Below, one piece after another: positions 7,013 through 11,036 of a stretch of DNA of 11,036 bases. The notes under the pieces are model-generated. The model made no database searches. It had not been told where the DNA came from and saw only the letters and a program-made list of their open reading frames with translations. Where the stretch lies: positions 8,321 through 19,356 of the forward strand of contig DBOL01000072.1 in the NCBI GenBank assembly GCA_002299555.1. Reading direction: 5' to 3'. The stretch comes from Candidatus Aminicenantes bacterium UBA647 (GTDB taxonomy: Bacteria; Acidobacteriota; Aminicenantia; UBA2199). A program made the position numbers and the translations under genes. How positions within the stretch are numbered: the stretch's first letter is position 1; each line of letters opens with the position of its first letter.

Positions 7013-8038
7013 ATGAAAAAATATCTGATCGTTTTATTTATGTTTTTAATAGGCATTTCATTTATTTCGGCAGACGAAAAAGTGGTTCCCTTAAGCAGGC
7101 TGAACAAACCTGCAACTATCATTGTTGATGGCGGACTGATCCTTATTGCCGAGTTTCCTACTATCTATGTTTACTCCCAGAAAGATTTCAGTTTTATAAC
7201 AAGTTTCGGTAAGCAGGGTGACGGGCCCAGAGAGTTCTCACAATATACAAGGATCCAGAAAGATCCGGCAAATCCCGACAAGATAGTTGTGGGAAGTCAC
7301 ATGAAGATGTCCTACTATTCAAGAGACGGAAAGTTCATAAGTGAGAAGAGGCCTAAGACCGGAGGGCTTGGAAATGTGTACAAACCTTTCGGTGACAAAT
7401 TTGTATCATACAGCAATTATCAAAATCGGGATACAAAAGCGACCTATCTGACAATAGTTCTTTATGACAAAGATATGAAGAAGAAAAAAAATGTTTACGA
7501 AGAGAAAAACGTTTTCCAGCAGGGGAGGAAGATCAATGTCCTCAGGACCTGGGGTGCATGGTTCAGACTTTATGGAAAAAAGATATTCGTAACTGGCGAG
7601 AAGGAAGGGTATGTCTTTATTTATGATGAGAATGGTAATTTGAAATTAGAGTTAAAGTGCGAGCTCGGAAAACTTAAAGTAAAGGACTCTGACATAAAAA
7701 GATATCATGAGTTTTTCAGAACTGATCCGCAGTTTAAAAGGTTCTATGATAATATAAAAGACCTTGTTAAGTTTCCATCTGTTTTCCCCATCATAAGGGG
7801 GATGGATGTGGTTGACGAGAAGCTCTATGTTAACGGTTATCCGGGACCGGACGGCAGGACTGAATTTGCGATATATGACCTTAAAGGAAGTTTGATCAAA
7901 AACAGGATATATCTTTCTATTCCTGATGCAACTGCAAGGGATCTTTACCCCTATACGATCAAGGATGACAAACTTTATCAACTTGTCGATAATGATGATA
8001 AAGAGATCTGGGAACTTCATGTGCACGACCTGAAATAG
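7013..8038 (+). CDS. Secreted beta-propeller-like protein (6-bladed type), function unknown
   Basis: 341-residue predicted exported protein. A signal peptide is clear: MKK, a hydrophobic core (about 4-17) and likely cleavage after FISA (20/21). There is no lipobox Cys, so a soluble periplasmic or secreted form is expected. The mature part has repeating short beta-strand stretches (for example GGLILIAEF, TIYVYS, FVTGEKEGYVFIYDENG-like strands). It includes FGKQGDGPREF (65-75), a recurring signature of 6-bladed beta-propeller proteins common in Bacteroidota and Acidobacteriota/Aminicenantes. I choose ATG 7013 over the in-frame TTG at 7007 because GGAGGGAG (6999-7006) ends six bases before the ATG and because MKK begins a normal signal peptide. 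The protein probably binds a ligand or partner; no catalytic residues can be named. It lies 50 bp after sdhB and 58 bp before galE. Confidence 0.8.
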   Translation: MKKYLIVLFMFLIGISFISADEKVVPLSRLNKPATIIVDGGLILIAEFPTIYVYSQKDFSFITSFGKQGDGPREFSQYTRIQKDPANPDKIVVGSHMKMSYYSRDGKFISEKRPKTGGLGNVYKPFGDKFVSYSNYQNRDTKATYLTIVLYDKDMKKKKNVYEEKNVFQQGRKINVLRTWGAWFRLYGKKIFVTGEKEGYVFIYDENGNLKLELKCELGKLKVKDSDIKRYHEFFRTDPQFKRFYDNIKDLVKFPSVFPIIRGMDVVDEKLYVNGYPGPDGRTEFAIYDLKGSLIKNRIYLSIPDATARDLYPYTIKDDKLYQLVDNDDKEIWELHVHDLK

Positions 8039-8059
8039 CTCTTTTTAATCCTATATAAT
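8030..8059 (+). promoter_or_regulatory. Possible promoter for galE
   Basis: A perfect -10 hexamer TATAAT (8054-8059) lies 18 bp after CTGAAA (8030-8035, 4 of 6 to the -35 consensus). The -35 overlaps the end of the preceding gene. Transcription would start near 8066, at the base of the hairpin described next. The AT-rich surroundings make chance matches likely. Confidence 0.35.
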
Positions 8060-8066
8060 TGATTGT

Positions 8067-8093
8067 TACTCCCCGTTGGAGTAGAATATTCTA
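8067..8093 (+). promoter_or_regulatory. Small hairpin and 12-bp palindrome in the galE leader
   Basis: TACTCC (8067-8072) pairs perfectly with GGAGTA (8078-8083) around the loop CCGTT. The only Shine-Dalgarno-like GGAG before galE lies in the 3' arm, 15 bases before the ATG. Overlapping its end is the perfect palindrome TAGAATATTCTA (8082-8093). The hairpin lacks a following U-run, so it is not a standard terminator. It could mask the ribosome site or, as DNA, be an operator; neither is shown. Confidence 0.35.
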
Positions 8094-8096
8094 TCT

Positions 8097-9083
8097 ATGA
8101 GAAAAGAGAATGTTCTAGTTACAGGTGGTGCCGGATATATTGGTAGCCATATAGTAAGAGACCTGGGAGAGAATAGTTACAACCCGGTCGTTATCGACAA
8201 TCTTTCAATGGGGAACAAAGATTATATTCTCTGTGGGGATTTCGTTGAAGGGGACGTCGAGGATGATGAACTCGTCTCCCGTGTGATCCGTGAATATAGC
8301 ATTAAAAGTGTTATCCATTTTGCCGCATTTATACAGGTTGAGGAATCGGTAAGTGATCCGTTAAAGTATTATTACAATAATTCCGTAAAATCTTTTAAGC
8401 TGATAAAGAATTGTGTAAAGTGCGGGATAGAAAATTTTGTGTTCTCTTCTACTGCAGCTGTTTACGGGATTCCGGGTAAAATTCCCGTTGACGAATCATC
8501 GCCGTTAGTTCCGATAAATCCATATGGAAATTCTAAATTATTCACCGAAATGGTTCTTCGGGATGTTGCGGAGGCAAATACTCATTTCAATTATATTGCT
8601 CTCAGATATTTTAATGTGGCAGGATCAGACAACAAAGTGAGGATAGGACAGAATTACAAAAAACCTACTCACCTGATCACCCTTGCCTTGAGGGCCGCAC
8701 TGGGAGAATATCCTTCTCTGAAAGTATTCGGGACAGATTATGAAACGAGAGATGGTACTGCGATAAGGGACTATATTCATGTCGATGACCTTTCAAAGGC
8801 CCACCTTTTATCACTCGATTTTCTTAAGGACAAGAAGAGCAGCAGGATCTTCAATTGCGGTTATGGCCGGGGAAGCAGTGTCCGTGAAGTTGTTGAAACT
8901 GCAAAAAAGGTTACGGGTGTTGATTTCAAGATCATAGACTCACCAAGAAGAGAAGGTGATCCTCCCGAATTAATTGCAGATTCTTCTCTGATCAGAGAAG
9001 AATTGAAGTGGGTCCCTGAATGTGATGATCTGGGTCTGATCATAAAGAATGCGTGGGACTGGGAGAAAAAGCTTAAAGAATAA
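8097..9083 (+). CDS. galE: UDP-glucose 4-epimerase (GalE-type SDR)
   Basis: Cytosolic extended short-chain dehydrogenase/reductase that interconverts UDP-glucose and UDP-galactose through a bound NAD; it feeds cell-surface polysaccharide or galactose use. 328 residues, normal for GalE. Seen: NAD motif VTGGAGYIGSH (8-18), FSSTAAVYG with T119 at the catalytic Ser/Thr place, YGNSK giving Y143 and K147, LRYFNVAG (169-176), and the GalE-type RDYIHVDDL (224-232). Near the C-terminus RREGDPPELIAD aligns with E. coli RREGDLPAYWAD. The E. coli Tyr299 position is therefore Leu, as in many bacterial GalE, so activity on UDP-GlcNAc cannot be excluded. The stop overlaps the next start (TAATG), so it is cotranslated with the M1-like gene. 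Confidence 0.92.
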   Translation: MRKENVLVTGGAGYIGSHIVRDLGENSYNPVVIDNLSMGNKDYILCGDFVEGDVEDDELVSRVIREYSIKSVIHFAAFIQVEESVSDPLKYYYNNSVKSFKLIKNCVKCGIENFVFSSTAAVYGIPGKIPVDESSPLVPINPYGNSKLFTEMVLRDVAEANTHFNYIALRYFNVAGSDNKVRIGQNYKKPTHLITLALRAALGEYPSLKVFGTDYETRDGTAIRDYIHVDDLSKAHLLSLDFLKDKKSSRIFNCGYGRGSSVREVVETAKKVTGVDFKIIDSPRREGDPPELIADSSLIREELKWVPECDDLGLIIKNAWDWEKKLKE

Positions 9084-11020
9084 TGAAAGTTTTAAAGTAT
9101 ATTGCTATCACTCTTATCTTTGTAGTTCTGCATATTAGTGGTGAAATAGTCGCAAATGAGGATCATGAAAGCAGGGATCTTAAAGAGTATCAGGAGTTAT
9201 CCGGTGGAGAGAACAGAACAAAATATCAGATTAACGCCAGGATATTCCCCGGGAAAAGGGAATTAAAAGGAGTTGAAATAATCAGGTGGACCAACAGGAC
9301 CGTTTCTGATGTGAACTCACTGAGGTTGAATTTGTTCTATAATGCTTTCAGTGATCCGGGGTCCACATTTTTCAAAGAGACTTCCATATTCAAAGCTTCA
9401 GAAGAGAAACTGAAAAAAATTAATTTTGGAAATATTGAAGTTAAAAAGATAGAAATTATAAACAGAAATGAAAATATAACCGGTGTGTTGACCTATCTGA
9501 GTCCGGATGACAAAAATGCAGATGACAGGACTTGTGTTGATTTCAGCCTGAAGAAACCTGTGCTGCCAGGACAAACGATCTGGATAAAGGTGGAATTTAA
9601 ATTGAAGATTCCGGATATTTTTTATAAAACCGGACAATCCGGAAAATATATTTTCCTTGCATACTGGTATCCACGGGTTTGCATTCTCAAAAGTAATGGG
9701 GATTGGGCCGGACATCAGTTTCACAGGATGCCCTCTCTTTTTTCTGAGTTCAGTGATTACCATGTGAGAATAACAATCCCGGATAATTTCAAGGTGGGGG
9801 CAACAGGTAGGAACATCTCCAATGAAAGACTTAATGATAAATTACGGGTTTTTGAGTTTACACAGGATAATGTTCAGGATTTTGCGTGGACCGCATATCC
9901 GAATTTTATTGAGGTAAAAGATAAAATAAGACTGAAAGGGAATGACTTTGATACAGATATAATTCTTCTTTTATCACACCGGAACAGGTCGGCAAAAGAG
10001 AGATATCTCAATATAGTAAAATTCACACTAAAATATTTTGAAGAAAATCTTGCATCCTATCCATACAGAACATTAACGGTGGTTGATCCGCCTCTTCAGG
10101 GGTTCAATTCGGCCGGACATGTATATCCAACGATATTAACTGCTGCTTATCTTAAGATCCTTCCTGCGTCATTAAAATATTCTGAACTTGCAGTAATTCA
10201 CGGTATTTCCCACCAGTTCTGGTACAGTGTGGCGGGGAGTGATGGATTTAAAGAACCCTGGCTTGATGAAGGTATTGCAGTCTTTTACGAAATGGAGATA
10301 ATGGACAAGTATTTTGAAAGGAGTGACCGGCTTCTTAATTCTTTATATTTGAAAATATTTGATTGGGAGATAAAGAGGAGAGCTTATATAAATCTGTCGC
10401 CATTGGAAAGATCGAAGTACCTCTCGTGGAATATTATTAACAATAAATTTTTTGTCGGCAATATGTATTCAAAAGTTTCCTTATTGCTCAGAAGCCTTAA
10501 AAATGTGATTGGGGAGGAGAAATTCAAGGGATTTTTACGCTACTATTTCAATAAAATAAAATTCGGACATCACGACACCAGAACCTTTAAGTCCGAGTTT
10601 AATAAGTATTTTAGCGGAGATTACGCCTGGGCATTCGATCAGTTTGTTGGAACGGATAGAAATCTTGATACTGCAGTATATTCTGTCAGGTCTGATAAGA
10701 TCGGCAAGAATGGGAAATATAAAAATGAAGTTGTGTTTGTAAGAAAGAGCGGCTATTGGCCTGTTGAGCTTTCAGTGATATTGAAGGGAGGGAAAGAGAT
10801 AAAATACTTCTGGGAAAAAGATGAAAAATGGAAGAAGGTTACGTTTATTGATGAATCGCCTGTGGATTTTGCACTTGTTGATCCGGGAGTCAAGATTCCC
10901 CTGGATATAAATCTGGTCAATAACTCTAAAGTTCTTAAGAAAGATAATGGCATAATAAGGAAATTTGCGGTTAAATTCGGGTTTTATTTTCAAAATATTT
11001 TAGCCTCATTCATACTTTAA
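9083..11020 (+). CDS. Exported M1-family peptidase homologue with degenerate active site
   Basis: 645 residues with a signal peptide (hydrophobic about 5-18, likely cleavage after EIVA near 24). The layout fits M1 metallopeptidases: an N-terminal beta-saddle domain (about 40-290) with YWYPRV and FAWTAYPNF, a catalytic-type domain (about 295-520) and a C-terminal beta domain. The zinc motif HExxH reads HGISH (373-377), so the general-base Glu is Gly374 (codon GGT). The third zinc ligand E396 in WLDEG is at the correct distance. The exopeptidase motif normally GGMEN/YP reads AGHVYP (344-349), so its Glu is Val347. The transition-state Tyr appears kept (Y462 in NMYSK). Zinc could still bind, but standard aminopeptidase chemistry should be lost. 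The reading frame is long and clean, so it is not a decayed pseudogene. The last ~20 residues are hydrophobic and aromatic. It is cotranscribed with galE. Confidence 0.85.
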   Translation: MKVLKYIAITLIFVVLHISGEIVANEDHESRDLKEYQELSGGENRTKYQINARIFPGKRELKGVEIIRWTNRTVSDVNSLRLNLFYNAFSDPGSTFFKETSIFKASEEKLKKINFGNIEVKKIEIINRNENITGVLTYLSPDDKNADDRTCVDFSLKKPVLPGQTIWIKVEFKLKIPDIFYKTGQSGKYIFLAYWYPRVCILKSNGDWAGHQFHRMPSLFSEFSDYHVRITIPDNFKVGATGRNISNERLNDKLRVFEFTQDNVQDFAWTAYPNFIEVKDKIRLKGNDFDTDIILLLSHRNRSAKERYLNIVKFTLKYFEENLASYPYRTLTVVDPPLQGFNSAGHVYPTILTAAYLKILPASLKYSELAVIHGISHQFWYSVAGSDGFKEPWLDEGIAVFYEMEIMDKYFERSDRLLNSLYLKIFDWEIKRRAYINLSPLERSKYLSWNIINNKFFVGNMYSKVSLLLRSLKNVIGEEKFKGFLRYYFNKIKFGHHDTRTFKSEFNKYFSGDYAWAFDQFVGTDRNLDTAVYSVRSDKIGKNGKYKNEVVFVRKSGYWPVELSVILKGGKEIKYFWEKDEKWKKVTFIDESPVDFALVDPGVKIPLDINLVNNSKVLKKDNGIIRKFAVKFGFYFQNILASFIL

Positions 11021-11021
11021 A

Positions 11022-11036
11022 ATGAACATTCTAAAA
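11022..11036 (+). CDS. Possible first codons of the next gene (cut by window edge)
   Basis: One base after the TAA of the M1-like gene there is an ATG, followed by AAC, ATT, CTA and AAA with no stop before the window ends. The TAAAATG junction is identical in form to the grpE-dnaK junction in this window, and close packing is usual here. There is no clear Shine-Dalgarno, and five codons cannot identify a product. Confidence 0.3.

Noticed and set aside
9630..9642. Inverted repeat CCGGA-CAA-TCCGG
   Set aside because: Within the M1-like coding sequence, with only a three-base loop and no U-run; probably codon-level coincidence.

Overview
The window is a compact, protein-coding stretch of about 11 kb with modest GC content (AT-rich by eye) and no gene-free stretch longer than about 105 bp. 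The DnaK fragment carries the extra N-terminal segment typical of Gram-negative DnaK. Two predicted exported proteins, a 6-bladed beta-propeller type and an M1-peptidase type, also fit a cell with a periplasm. The combination suggests a Gram-negative, respiring bacterium outside the best-studied phyla; Acidobacteriota/Aminicenantes-like or a related deep lineage is my guess. That placement is inference only, because no rRNA gene is present.

Left half, minus strand (1-3658): read in the direction of transcription, the order is a six-transmembrane GGDEF protein, hrcA, grpE and dnaK, with dnaK running off the left edge. hrcA, grpE and dnaK are packed tightly (0 and 1 bp between stop and start), the usual heat-shock repressor/chaperone operon. 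No CIRCE operator is visible in front of hrcA. The GGDEF protein keeps the metal, catalytic and I-site residues. It has Ser (residue 268) where canonical diguanylate cyclases have the guanine-binding Asp (PleD D344). This is the hallmark change of the Hypr GGDEF subclass, which makes 3',3'-cGAMP. It is the most interesting point in the window.

Middle, plus strand (3764-6962): a complete succinate dehydrogenase/fumarate reductase operon, sdhC-sdhD-sdhA-sdhB, sits behind a plausible sigma70-type promoter in the 105-bp divergent region. sdhC starts at TTG with a strong Shine-Dalgarno. All flavin, Fe-S and likely heme ligands are present.

Right part, plus strand (7013-11036): a secreted beta-propeller-like protein, a GalE-type UDP-glucose 4-epimerase, an M1-family protein, and perhaps the first codons of a following gene. 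galE and the M1 gene overlap by one base (TAATG). The M1 protein keeps the three zinc ligands but has lost the catalytic Glu (HGISH instead of HExxH) and the Glu of the GxMEN motif. It looks like an exported pseudopeptidase or an enzyme with changed chemistry.

There are no RNA genes, mobile elements, CRISPR arrays or clear intrinsic terminators.
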